Below, in pieces: positions 8,284 to 18,514 of a stretch of DNA of 21,764 nucleotides; within the stretch, counting starts at the first letter, position 1; the number at the start of each line of letters is the position of its first letter. This DNA is from Plantago elongata (Eukaryota > Streptophyta > Magnoliopsida > Lamiales > Plantaginaceae). The position numbers and the translations under genes are program-made. The DNA lies in contig JAYMSP010002955.1 of the NCBI GenBank assembly GCA_036897095.1, positions 1 through 21,764 on the forward strand, read 5' to 3'. Below the pieces are notes generated by a model. The model was given only the letters and a program-made list of their open reading frames with translations. It was not told the DNA's origin and did no database searches.

Positions 8284-8750
8284 TCTCAGAAATGTGAAGA
8301 ACAACAACACTGCAGAAGAGAACAGGAAACAGAGCAAATGGACGAGTTAGCTAGCAGTTTGATTCACTTCGGCATTGTATAGATTCAGTTGTAAATTATA
8401 GTTGATTTTAGTTGTTGTATAGGTTGTTAACACATGTATATAATCTTTCAATGAGTACAGATAACAGAGGGTAGATTAGGAAGTTCAAGATCAAGGAACT
8501 TCAACTATATATAGCTGTAGATATTTTACATTTGCTGCTTATGTTCTTATCTCAATCACTTTGTGTAATTCTCAAGCTATCAAAAAGAAAAGCAGTTATT
8601 TACATTGTTTTTCAGTAGTTTCTACATTGCTCAATCATCATCATCGTTCGTCTTCTTCGTCTTCATCGATCATCATCTGCAACATTGTTGTAAGCTCTCT
8701 ATACTTCAACTATACTTCAATGTTCCTTCCGCTACTTCAAATCTCTGTTA
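8284..8750 (+). repeat. 5' LTR of element B
   Basis: It starts TCTCAGAAATG and ends ATCTCTGTTA, directly before the PBS. It aligns along its length with 13882-14334. It contains a TATA-like box at 8506-8514 and a TCATC/TCTTC-rich stretch at 8638-8682 (U5 side). Compared with the 3' LTR it has an extra 11-nt direct duplication near 8706 (acttcaactat repeat unit). Termini are TC...TA instead of the usual TG...CA. Confidence 0.93.
8506..8514 (+). promoter_or_regulatory. TATA-like box in 5' LTR of B
   Basis: TATATATAG lies in the middle of the LTR after a conserved aaggaacttcaac block, the expected place for the U3 promoter. The 3' LTR has the weaker GTATATAG at the same place. Confidence 0.5.
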
Positions 8751-8762
8751 TGGTATCAGAGC
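8751..8762 (+). other. primer-binding site, initiator tRNA-Met
   Basis: TGGTATCAGAGC is the standard plant copia PBS, complementary to the 3' end of initiator methionyl tRNA. It abuts the LTR with no spacer. It fixes the plus-strand orientation of B. Confidence 0.95.
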
Positions 8763-9290
8763 TTTAGGTTGAGTTTCTGATTGATTTGATTCACCAATCT
8801 ACATTTGATTGAATCACTCGAACGGTTATTCATTCGATCACATTTAGCATTGATTAGCATAGTCTATTGATTTGATTCAATTGAAGAACACATTTTTTTT
8901 TGTTGAGGTTGTGATAATTTGATCGCGTTCAGCTGAGATTCATTGATAGATTGAACTGATTAATCGTTTACAGTATTGTTACACAGCTAAAATTGTGATT
9001 GATTGAGCTGAATATCGGTTTGATTGATGAAATTTATCTGAAACTTCATATTTTTCATCTATGATATCATAGTTTGACAGTAGATTTAGAATTCATTCAG
9101 GATAAACAGCATTCAGTTGTCTTCTTCACCTGATACTGATTATTCATCATAAAATCATATCAAAAGTATTTGTTTCAGTTACTACCTGTTGATTCAATAC
9201 ATATATAGATTCATATTTTGTTAATTTCAAACTGTCACTCATCAATTTCACACTATCTGCTAGATTTTTGCAACAACTGGGTAAGCAAAA
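8763..9290 (+). other. 5' untranslated leader of element B
   Basis: This 528-bp AT-rich leader between PBS and gag contains many stops and repeated tgattgattt/gatttgattca-like stretches. No ORF or further element is seen. Confidence 0.7.
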
Positions 9291-10421
9291 ATGGCAACAA
9301 ATGAGAGTCACAATGTATCACCTGTTCATGTCAATATGGATAAGGAACTGGTTCATACCAATCCAGATAGTCCTTACCATTTGTTCCCTCATGATACTGC
9401 TACATCAAGCTCCATTAAGAACATTTTGAAAGGTCCTAATTACATATGCTGGAGGCGTGAAATGGCTCTATCTATGTCTATCAGAAACAAATTAGGCTTT
9501 GTTGATGGCACTTACAACAGTCCCTTGATTGAAAGATCTATGTATCTTCCCTGGTTGAGATGTAACAATCTTATACTTTCATGGCTACACAACTCTATGA
9601 CTGATGAATTGAAGGGTACTATAGCACAAAGTGTGTATGCTAAGGATGTGTGGGATAAACTAGAGGCAAGGTACTCTCAAACTGACAATGTAAGGATTAT
9701 GAACTACAGTTGGCACTTAGTCAGTTTGTTCAGGGTTCACAATCTGTGATGGAGTATTTTACCAAACTTTCAAGTATCTGGGAAGAACTCCATATGTACA
9801 GGCCACCTCCCAGCAGTGAATGGTGCACATGTGGACGTTGCACATGTTTAAACCTCACCAGCTGCTAAAATCAGTGAAATTGATCAAGTGTTTCAGTTTC
9901 TCATGGGCTTAGGTGAAGCTTATGATGGCATAAGAGGGCAAATTATCATACAAGTGCCTATACCCTCTCTTGAGATAGCCTATTCCATCATCCTTACTGA
10001 AGAACGTCAGAAAAATTCAAGGCACAATGTATCAAACTTTGGTGGTAATCACTCTACTTACCACATGCGCTAGAACATACCACCACAACAGTTCAAAAGA
10101 AAAGAAAAGTATTTAAGAGGTTGTAGTCACTGTGGTTTTACTAATCATATTGTGGATAAATGCTAAAAGCTTATAGGTTTTCCCAGTGATTTTAAGTTTA
10201 CCAAGAGACCTATTTATGCAAAAGGAAGTTATGGTGGAATTCATGGTCAATCAACTGGTTCTTCTGCTAACAACTTTCAGTTTTCTCAGTTAAATGCTCC
10301 CAGACCTCAATATGCTAACACTGTAGCTAGTGTTTCTTCTTCAGACATGAGCAGTCAGTACAACATGATGAAATCACAGGTGAATCAGCTCATGAAAATG
10401 CTTGAACAAGGGGTGAATTAG
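9291..10421 (+). pseudogene. element B gag (broken)
   Basis: Gag is the nucleocapsid-forming structural protein. The start MATNESHNVSPVHVNMDKEL leads to NPDSPYHLFPHD, LKGPNYICWRREMALSMSIR and NKLGFVDGT, the copia gag pattern (Retrotran_gag_3 type), then DVWDKLEARYSQTD. A 1-nt loss near 9705-9710 moves the frame to LALSQFVQGSQSVMEYFTKL. A second shift near 9860 returns it at KISEIDQVFQFLMGLGEAYD. TAG at 10071, TAA at 10164 (just after the zinc knuckle) and TAG at 10419 interrupt the same frame, which otherwise runs straight into the protease. Gag and pol were therefore one polyprotein. Confidence 0.9.
10120..10163 (+). other. gag zinc knuckle of element B (CCHC)
   Basis: The codons read CSHCGFTNHIVDKC, a complete CX2CX4HX4C nucleocapsid knuckle that binds element RNA, followed by an in-frame TAA and then KLIGFP. 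Element A has the cognate knuckle at 14370-14411 with its first Cys replaced by a stop. Confidence 0.9.
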
Positions 10422-10463
10422 TCTACTGCTCAAAATGGTGATTCAATTTCACATGTTCAACAA

Positions 10464-11495
10464 ATGGATGAAGAAGGTTCAGCTGCTACATACCATACCA
10501 TGGGAGGTAAAAACACTTGTTCTTACTCTGCTGATATAGTATGTTCAACTTCTCATAATCTGCATAAATTTTTCATTATAGATTCAGGTGCTACAAACCA
10601 TGTCATCTGTATCCCTGATCTTTTCACATCACATGTTATGCATGTTAATTCTTCAGTTCAATTGTCTGATGGATCCAAACTAGATATTACAAAAACAGGC
10701 AATGTTCATATTTCAGATTATATAACTCTTGAAAATGTTTTATATGTTCCAAGTTTTACAGTTAACTTAATTTCAGTCACTCAAATCACTAAAACAAGGT
10801 TGTTTCATTTTATTTTTACTCATGATGAGTGTCTTCTACAAGAGATTTCTTCAAGGATAAAAATTGGTCAGGCTGAAAGATATAAATCTCTATTTGTGTT
10901 GAGTAAACAGCTATCTAGTCTCACATTTCATAAGAATAAATCACAAACAAATGAAGTTTTTCTGTGTACTCAGCAAATTAACTCACAGTCTGCAGTTCAT
11001 GCTACTACTATGCTCACTTCCAGTCAACTTTGGCATGCAAGATTAGGTCATCCATCATATCAAAGGATGAAACTCATTGACTGTTGTAAGGTAGATAGCA
11101 AGAATACTGAAGATTGTACTATATGCTTAAGAGCTAAACAGAGAAAATTGTCATTTCATGTTAGTGTTTCTGTAACAAACTCTATTTTTTCTTTGATTCA
11201 TGTTGATATTTGGGGTCCATATTCTATTTGTTCTCTCAATGATCACAGATATTTTCTTACTTTGGTGGATGATTATTCTAAATATACATGGATTCACCTG
11301 TTCACCTGCAAGTCTGAAGTTCAAACAATTTTATTGAACTTTATCACTCTCATTGAAACTCAGTTCAAAACAAGAATTCAACAGCTCAGAACTGATAATG
11401 GTTCTGAGTTTCTTGTTCTTTCCCCTCAGTTAAAAACCTTGGGAATCATTCATCAAACCAGTTGTGTATATACTCCACAACAAATGGAGTGGTAG
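10464..11495 (+). pseudogene. element B protease and integrase
   Basis: In the same frame as gag. The aspartic protease motif is IIDSGATNHV (residues ~39-48 of this segment), followed by VLYVPSFTVNLISVTQ. The pre-integrase zinc finger is LWHARLGHPSYQ ... CTICLRAKQ. The integrase core shows HVDIWGPY, LVDDYSKYTW and [10 protein letters not shown], so both aspartates of the DDE triad are retained. The segment ends in YTPQQMEW because one A is missing before the expected QNG codons; integrase resumes at 11462 in another frame. Confidence 0.93.
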
Positions 11496-11970
11496 AGCAC
11501 AAACACCAGCATTTGTTGAACACTGCAAGAGCACTCATGTTTCAGTCATGTTTACCTTTGAAATTTTGGGGTGATGTTGTACTTACTGCAGCATATCTCA
11601 TAAATAGAACACCATCACCTTTATTAGATAATATCACTCCATTTCAGAAATTTCACAATAAGCTACCTGATTATAATTTTTTGAGAACTTTTGGCTCACT
11701 TTGTTATGCTTCTACACATGCACAGTTAAGAACAAGTTTGATCAAAGATACATTGCATGTGTATTCATTGGTTATCCACCTCATACTAAAGGATATAAAC
11801 TTTATGTTCTTGACACTCACAAAGTAATCATTTCTAAAGATGTTTGTTTTCTTGATCATATCTATCCATACTCAGATAAGAACATGAAACTACCTTCTGC
11901 AGATTTTAATTCTTCTGCAGACTCAGATATCCTTCGATTTATGGATATTCCACAAAGAATGCATCAATAA
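11496..11970 (+). pseudogene. element B integrase C-terminal part
   Basis: After the shift the frame starting within 11462 gives [18 protein letters not shown] (the DDE Glu region) and [12 protein letters not shown], then another 1-nt shift near 11730 leads to [20 protein letters not shown] and [19 protein letters not shown], the GKGYKLY-type integrase C-terminal domain. A TAA at 11968-11970 stops this frame. Confidence 0.88.
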
Positions 11971-11994
11971 GGCATCACAATTGATACTCCACTT

Positions 11995-12125
11995 CACAAT
12001 TCATCACCTGAATATAATAATTTATCACCTGATATCATCAGTTCATCACCAGATAATAGCAATTTTTCACCTGGTTCCATCAGTTCTTCACCTGATGTTA
12101 TAAGTTCTTCACCTAAGTATGAAAG
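11995..12125 (+). repeat. degenerate tandem repeat coding Ser-Pro linker
   Basis: Between integrase and RT, units of about 24-27 nt built on (agt)tcttcacctga repeat four to five times. In the pol frame they encode SSP(D/E)-type units, for example SSPDIISSSP. This is a disordered linker expanded by slippage or unequal exchange. Confidence 0.7.
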
Positions 12126-12129
12126 TTTC

Positions 12130-12941
12130 TCATATGATCATTCTCCTCTTCATGATATATCTCCAAACCTAAGATCTTCTTCTAGAAGATTGGTAACACC
12201 AGCAAAATTCAAAGATTATCATCATGAAATCACTCACAAAACTAGATCTTCAGCTCATCCTATTTCTAATTACATCTCTTATCACCATTTATCACCATTT
12301 GATTCAGCTTTCATTGTTGCCATTTTTGAACCAACAAGTTACTCACACGCTATTAAATCACCTGAATGGACTAAAGCCATCAATGCAGAGTTACAGGCTT
12401 TGGAGGATAATCATACATGGTCAGTTATTCCTCTTCCTTATGGTCATAAGCCTATAGGATGTAAATATGTTTTCAAACTAAAACACCATCCTGATGGATC
12501 TATTGATAAATATAAAGCTAGATTAGTTGCTAAGGGTTATTCTCAAAGATTTGAATTTGATTATGTAGAGACATTCAGTCCTGTGGCTAAACTCACTACA
12601 GTGAGAACCTTTCTAGCTATTGTTTCATCACAGGCATGGGGTTGTGAACAAATGGATGTGAACAATGCATTTCTTAATGGTGATCTTGATGAGGATATAT
12701 ATATATATGGAAATTCCTCCAGGATACTTGTTTCAGGGGGGGAAGAATATACCTACTGATGGATCACAAGCATAAGTCATTATATGGCTTGAAACAAGCA
12801 TCCAGGCAATGGAATCACAAATTTTCATCAACACTGCAGGATCTTGGTTTTCATCAGTCTAAATCTAATTATTCTTTGTTTACAAAGAATTGTTCACAAG
12901 GTTTCACATCTCTTTTAGTTTATGTAGATGATATTTCATAA
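12130..12941 (+). pseudogene. element B reverse transcriptase (fingers/palm)
   Basis: RVT_2-type RT. EWTKAINAELQALEDNHTWS, GCKYVFKLKHHPDGSIDKYK, ARLVAKGYSQ and VETFSPVAKLTTVR are the opening blocks. QMDVNNAFLNGDL carries the first catalytic Asp, [12 protein letters not shown] follows, and LLVYVDDI at 12915-12935 carries the YVDD active site (12921-12932). The frame is broken around 12700 (after an ATATAT run and a G run) and near 12760, and again just after YVDDI, where one base is missing before ITGSN. Confidence 0.92.
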
Positions 12942-13881
12942 CTGGTTCTAACAATGAACAATCACTGAAGTAAAAGGAATGTTGCATAAACAATTCAAAA
13001 TAAGAGACTTAGGTTCATTCAAATATTTTCTTGGTTTAGAAATCAGCAGAAAACCTGAAGGTATACACATATGTCAAAGAAAATATGTCATGGAACTACT
13101 CAAAGATACAGGTTTGACTAATTGCAAACCAGTTGTTAGTCCCGTTGAATTAAATCTCAAATTCACTCACAATGATTCAGAAACACTGAATGATGCTACC
13201 CTTTATAGAAGCCTTATTGGTAGATTAATATACCTTAATATCACCATGCCTGATATCACTTATGTTGTTGGAATACTAAGCCAATTCATGGAAAAGCCTT
13301 CAAAAATTCATCTTCAAGCAATTTACAGAATACTCAAATATTTGAAAAATGCTCCAGGTCAAGGTATTTTCTTCTCTTCTTCTAGTGATTTATCACTAAC
13401 ACCTTATAGTGATCCAAATTGGACTTCATGCCCTGATACAAGAAGATCCATATCAGGATATTGTATGCTTTTAGGGACTTCACTTATAAGCTGGAAGAGC
13501 AAGAAACAAACTATTGTAAGTAGGTCATCCTCAGAAGTTGAGTATGGGGCATTATCATTTGCCACTTGTGAAGTAGTATGGCTTAAATCTTTGCTTGAAG
13601 AGTTTAATAATCAGCTCATGAAACCAATAGTGTTATATTGTGATAATCAACCTGCAATTCACTTAACTAAAAATCCCATTTTTCATGAAAGAACAAAGCA
13701 TTTGGAGATTGACTGTCACTTTGTCAGAGAACAAGTTCTTTCATGGATCATACAAGTGATTCATGTTTCTACAAAGGAACATTTAGCATATATTTTCACT
13801 AAGGCTTTAGCTCAAACAGATATGAATAGATTACTGAATAAGATGAGCATAGGAAATGTATATGCTCATCTTACGGGGGAG
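12942..13881 (+). pseudogene. element B RT thumb and RNase H
   Basis: From 12979 the open frame reads MLHKQFKIRDLGSFKYFLGL, CQRKYVMELLKDTGL and GRLIYLNITMPDITY (RT connection). RNase H, which removes the RNA template, follows: YSDPNWTSCPDTRRSISGYC, SSSEVEYGALSFATCEVVWL, LYCDNQPAIHL and KHLEIDCHFVREQ. Its catalytic acidic residues (SD, EVEY, CDN, EID) are in place. The frame has no stop before the LTR and continues to 13992 inside it, so the last 37 or so codons are LTR-encoded. Confidence 0.92.
13874..13881 (+). other. polypurine tract of element B
   Basis: CGGGGGAG lies directly upstream of the 3' LTR and would prime plus-strand DNA synthesis. It is short and has a C at its 5' edge. Confidence 0.85.
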
Positions 13882-14334
13882 TCTCAGAAATGTGAAGAAG
13901 AACAACATTGCAGAAGAGAACATGAAACAAAGCAAATGGACGAGTTAGCTAGCAGTTTGATTCACTTCGGCATTGTATGGATTCAGTTGTAAATTGTAGT
14001 TGATTTTAGTTGTTGTATAGGTTTAACACATGTATATAATCTTTCAATGAGTAATATAACATAGGGTAGATTAGGAAGTTCAAGATCAAGGAACTTCAAC
14101 TGTATATAGCTGTAGATATTTTACATTTGCTACTTATGTTCTTATCTCAATCACTTTGTGTAATTCTCAAGCTATCAATAAGAAAAGAAGTTATTTACAT
14201 TATTGTTCATTAGTTTCTACATTGCTCAATCATCATCATCGTTCGTCTTCATCGTCTTCATCGATCATCATCTGCAACATTGTCGTAAGCTCTCTATACT
14301 TCAATGTTCCTTCCGCTACTTCAAATCTCGGTTA
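13882..14334 (+). repeat. 3' LTR of element B
   Basis: It starts TCTCAGAAATG right after the PPT and ends ATCTCGGTTA before the CCTTT duplication. It is colinear with the 5' LTR at 8284-8750 with about 4% substitutions. It lacks 11 nt near its end and 2 nt in the middle relative to the 5' copy. Confidence 0.93.
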
Positions 14335-14339
14335 CCTTT
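14335..14339. repeat. target-site duplication of element B, right copy (CCTTT)
   Basis: Matches 8279-8283 exactly; see the left copy. Confidence 0.93.
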
Positions 14340-14369
14340 CCACCCCGGTGGATAGCCAATGACTTGAAA

Positions 14370-15284
14370 ACACTTGTCTGCAGTATGGTTATTGAAACAA
14401 CATTGAGTTCACTTAAGCTTCTTCTTGTCTTTGAAATGAGGTTGATATCATTGTTATGCATTATTCTGAGCATAATGAGCATTCTGAGACAGTATTGACA
14501 TAACCATCATGTCATTTGAAACAGGAGTATAAAGATTGTGTTGTGATTCTTCTTGTAACGCAATGGAATACATCTTGGATAAAACAGGTATAGGGGATTG
14601 CAATAGGAGCTGACTCCTAACATGCTTATAACTATCATCAAGTCCCACCAAAAACTCCATTACTGCATCAGATTCATTCAATTGCACCATTAGCTTGGCA
14701 CCACAATCACAGACAACACCATTTGCACATTTGCACATTTGCACTTGATAACAGGCCTATAGCTCACACATTCTTCCCATAGTGCCTTGAAATTGTTGTA
14801 GTAATTTTGCATACTCAAGCTACCCTTACACATGTTGCTAAGAGATTTCTTCAAGTGAAAGACCCTTGGTCCATCAGACTTGGCATAACACAACTTCATT
14901 CCATCCCAAACATCTTGGGCAGTAGTGCAATACAACAAACTTTTCTTGATAGTCTTATCAATAGAATTCATGACCCATCCAAGAACAAGATCGTTGGCTC
15001 TAACATAAGCTTCATATAACAACTTCTCCTTCGATTCATCAGGAATAACTAACTTGTCATTGATGAAACTGGACTTGTTTTTTACACTCAATGCCATCTA
15101 ACAGAATGGCTCCAAGAAACATAGTTATCGCCCATAAAAGTTTCAAAGACAACTGACAAACCTGGGCGATCAGAAGGATAAAGATAAAACGGATGAGACA
15201 AAATTCCCATGGATTAGGTGACGTAACAGAACCGACCATTGAAATGGTAGAGCACAGACAATTGGATTGATAATCATCGAACAA
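14370..15284 (-). pseudogene. element A gag (broken)
   Basis: Nucleocapsid gag in several frames. The N-terminal block HPFYLYPSDRPGLSVV then FMGDNYVSWSHSV is in one frame (about 15105-15215). A 1-nt loss moves to MALSVKNKSSFINDKLVIPD (from 15097) and on to AQDVWDGMKLCYAKSDGPRV and NYYNNFKALWEEC. A shift near 14740 gives VMEFLVGLDDSYKHVRSQLL and YSIALQEESQ (14744-14454). Near the end TAA, TGA and another TGA occur; the last (14409-14411) replaces the first Cys of the zinc knuckle, whose remaining C, H and C (to 14370) are intact, followed by VIGYPPGW. It is the same gag class as element B. Confidence 0.88.
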
Positions 15285-15422
15285 AAAATGCTGCAGAGCA
15301 TAGACAATTGATTAATTACTGTTGATCAATCGATCAATAACAGAGAGACAACGGCAAATCACCGGTAGAATAGCGGAAAATCTTCAAGATCGAGAATCAA
15401 ACATGGCATTTTGAACGAAATC

Positions 15423-15434
15423 AAACTGGTACCA
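15423..15434 (-). other. possible degenerate primer-binding site of element A
   Basis: On the minus strand TGGTACCAGTTT sits about 140-200 bp upstream of the recognisable gag and resembles the initiator-Met PBS TGGTATCAGAGC (8 of 12 matches). If real, A's 5' LTR begins immediately to its right. Confidence 0.35.
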
Positions 15435-15528
15435 TATAGAGAAAGTGATAATATTCAATAAAATGTGATATATGACGTTGACTTATCATGGTAGTGTCAC
15501 CAAGCACATAAACACATCAAATATTCTC

Positions 15529-16310
15529 CAACCTGAAGTTGAAAGAGTATATATGAGATAATATAATTTCTAGTGGTGCAAGAAATATTCATTTGAGATA
15601 ATTATTTACAAATTGAGCATTTTGTCTCAAAGAATAATTAAAATGATCTCCCAACTTGAAGTTGGTAAGTTGTAGTACTCTCATATAAAATTGAAAAGTT
15701 GATTACTCAACCTATAGTTGGGATAAGACAACATATTGGTGCTATAATCATTCAAATGAATTGTAAACATGGATTTTGTTTACCTGATTTTATTTTCTCT
15801 ACGTGACATGTATTACTTATCCAACATGAAGTTGGTAGTATTAATCTTTATAAATTGTCCAACTTGAAGTTAAAATGCAACTATTGTTGTTCATATATAT
15901 TTTACATGATGGTGAATTTATTTGCATAAGTTTACATCATGTATTTCGAATAACAAATACAATAATATTTCTCCTTTACCCTAAGTGATTGAAGATATTT
16001 GAAATATTAAGAAAGTTGTAAAATGAGCTAATAAGATGTTGATATGGACATGAAGCACCATCGTTTGATTTCTACTCAAGTGCATCCATGATCACACCAT
16101 AAACTGGTGATTGAAATAAAGTTCTAAACTTTAATTGCAAGATCATGATCAATTTCTAAAAATTAATTCTTCTCATTTTCTGAAGTGAATGTGAACATTT
16201 TGCCAATTATACATCCATATAGTTTTACTAGAATTGAGTATGAAATAGATCTGATCAACCTCAAGTTGAAGAAATATATGAATGATCAAATAAATCTCAA
16301 CCTGAAGTTG
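15529..16310 (+). repeat. seven dispersed copies of a CAACnTGAAGTTG palindrome
   Basis: Copies lie at 15529-15541, 15652-15664, 15708-15720, 15822-15834, 15860-15872, 16256-16268 and 16298-16310. The best form CAACTTGAAGTTG is an odd-centre palindrome (arms CAACTT and AAGTTG around a G); the others differ by one or two bases, mostly in the left arm (CAACCT, CAACAT). Spacing is irregular, from about 40 to about 390 bp, so it is not a simple satellite. Further weak relatives occur at about 16348, 16493 and 18321. Confidence 0.8.
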
Positions 16311-18444
16311 AAGAAATGTATAAAGTTCTTGCATATTACTTTTACACCTTGAAGTTATGTGAAAGCACCAGAAGAGCTTGCTACTGCTAGTAGTTTCAAT
16401 AATTTCAAAGTCATAAGTGATAACTTATTTATACATGCATCAAAGCTTCACCGGAAGGTATAATTATACATGAATCACTTGATTCTTTTACCACCTGAAG
16501 TGCAAAACTTAATAGAATACATCGATTATTCAAGTAGTTTTTTAAAATATAATGAAGCTTCAAAAAGAAAGTTCAGGCTCTAGAAGAGTAACTATGTTGA
16601 AGAATATTGTGTCCCAAAAGAACACATGTTAGAGTTTCTCGTTGGAGTAGCTTATGACTATATGTCTTACCAAATAAAAAAAAAAGAGACATGATTTGTT
16701 TCTTTATTTCACGTCGTTCTGGCCAGTATCAAAATAAATTTATATACAAGTGGTATAGTATTGACTACCGGTCAACCAAAAGATCGGTGCATTCTCTAAG
16801 AATTAGTCACTACCAACTAGAAGGTTAGTAGAAAATGATAATATTGAAATAAGCAAAATCATGTTTGATGTGACAAAGTAGGTCATCCGGTTACAACTTA
16901 ACCGTTTTTGTAAAACCTGAAGTTTTCCTATGCAAACTATAATTATGTGTTGAAAGCTTTCTCGTGTTGTCATTCGATTGATCAGTACAAGACACAACAT
17001 GGAGTAAGCCTGAAAATTGAGATTTTAAAAATGAGCAATATTACACTTGTCAAGTTGATAAGATTGATACAATATAAGTAGCCAAAAATCTACATGTATC
17101 TTTCAATTGTTTTATAGTTAAAGATATTGAGTAAATTAATTGATCTCTAATTTGAGGGCAAAATTATTTTCAGCACAAGAAAATTCAACTGTACTAATAT
17201 ATTGACTCTCCATCATATTGTTTTCCGCAGAGAACTAATGCTTGAAGTATAAAAAAAGTTGTATGCATACATCAATTTCTAAAGCTGGACATTGTATTAT
17301 AATGAGCCCTAGTTTTTCCAGCTTAGGAAAGGAGGAACATGAATAAGCTGATAAAACAAATTCATTTAGCGAATTTATCCCACATATATATATTTGAAAG
17401 TTCAAAGTTGAACTAAAGATTCAACTTCATGTTATTATATATCAAGATATATTTAAACATGAAATTTTATGATTTGAATGTTAACCCGCTATGATCCTAT
17501 TTTGAAGCGTACAAAGTTACATATCGATTATAGAAATACATGTGTTGAACATTGAGATATCTTGCATGTTGTACTAATAATTTATCACCTTAGTGAAATG
17601 CGGTTCCAGTGTCAAGTAAAATACAAGAAAATGACAAGATAAAACGGTTGGTACTCCTGAAGAGTAATGTATGTCATAAAAGACATAGATATCTGAACTA
17701 TAATAGATGGTCTACATGAAATGAAATTGTACCAAAAAAAAAATCCAGATATCAGTTATCAGTACTGACTTGAAAAATCTAAAAAATATACTTGAAATGC
17801 CGCTATGCATTAAACCGATATATTTTATATACATATGCAAAATCGATAGACATATATGATTGGACATGTAAATGAGTATCTTACATGTAAGTCCATGTCA
17901 ATGGCATCATGATGATAATGATGAATCAATGATGATAAAAATGAGCTCATGGACCATAAGTCTTTTTTATGAACGAATTTTAAATACATACAGTACCATT
18001 GCATTATCGAGTCAAATGTCAGTGCATTTCATAATATGTTTATTTCTGCATAATTGCATTATTACTTTATTTTCTAAAATTCTTAGTTATCATGTTGCAT
18101 CCTCACATGGTTATTCTCATATTGTGAATTTTATCACTCATACACAACCCTCAGGTTGTGCACATGAATAATGACTGTTTGACTTACAAGTTATATTATT
18201 TGAGAAGTTCAAACAATTAGTCCCAGAAGGAGACTAAAAGTATCATGTTTACAAACATGGATTTAGTGAGTAAAATTTACAATATTCGTGAAAAGTGGTA
18301 TTGGTTATACCAATGATAGCTCAACTTGTAGTTTGAGCATGATATTTTCAAAGATGACCTTAAGATATTGACATGGTTCAGATGTATCTTAACTATTTCT
18401 CAAATAAAAATATATATTCTCAACGGTTGAGTTAACAAGAAGTT

Positions 18445-18514
18445 TGCACTCTTTTTCCCTTGCTAGGTTTTTATCCCATTGGGTTTTTCTTAATAAGGTT
18501 TTTAACGAGGCAAC
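18445..18514 (+). repeat. pre-LTR motif, copy 1
   Basis: tgcactctttttcccttgct, then a ggtttttatcccattggg block, then taaggtttttaacgaggcaa. This T/G-rich motif is, as I recall, common just upstream of the 3' LTR in plant copia elements. It recurs twice more at 18911-18974 and 19006-19057, each copy more diverged. Confidence 0.65.

Larger units (their letters stand above)
8284..14334 (+). mobile_element. Ty1/copia LTR retrotransposon B, complete structure
   Basis: This 6,051-bp element has two LTRs (467 and 453 bp), a PBS matching initiator tRNA-Met, gag-pol in copia order (gag, protease, integrase, RT, RNase H), a PPT and a 5-bp target duplication. It sits in opposite orientation inside the gag zinc-knuckle region of element A. 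Hand alignment of the LTRs gives about 18 substitutions and three indels (2, 1 and 11 nt) over ~450 positions, about 4% divergence. The coding region is badly damaged, so it is non-autonomous now. Its gag resembles element A's in layout, so the two belong to related copia families. Confidence 0.95.
14340..15434 (-). mobile_element. Ty1/copia element A, proximal part (gag and leader)
   Basis: This is the upstream half of element A on the minus strand, from a weak PBS-like site (15423-15434) through gag to the zinc knuckle, where element B interrupts it. The codons at the left edge (GYPPGW) continue in frame into KGPKG at 8283 once B and one CCTTT are removed. The part of A left in the window is about 2.3 kb. 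Its 5' LTR should lie right of 15434 but no partner LTR exists here to delimit it. Confidence 0.88.

Noticed and set aside
8293..8300. TGTGAAGA as a canonical TG start of the LTR
   Set aside because: The nine bases before it are identical in both LTRs, and the target duplication and PPT abut TCTC, so the LTR starts at 8284/13882.
8284..8337. N-terminal hydrophobic segment of the minus-strand ORF at 7666-8337, resembling a signal peptide
   Set aside because: These codons are antisense LTR of element B fused to element A by insertion, not a natural N-terminus.
14156..14498. ORFs within the 3' LTR and its right border
   Set aside because: Same serine-rich frame as in the 5' LTR, driven by TCATC/TCTTC repeats; no coding support.
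15529..16310. CRISPR-like array reading of the CAACnTGAAGTTG repeats
   Set aside because: Repeats are too short (13 bp), spacing is irregular (about 40-390 bp) and the context is a plant retrotransposon remnant.
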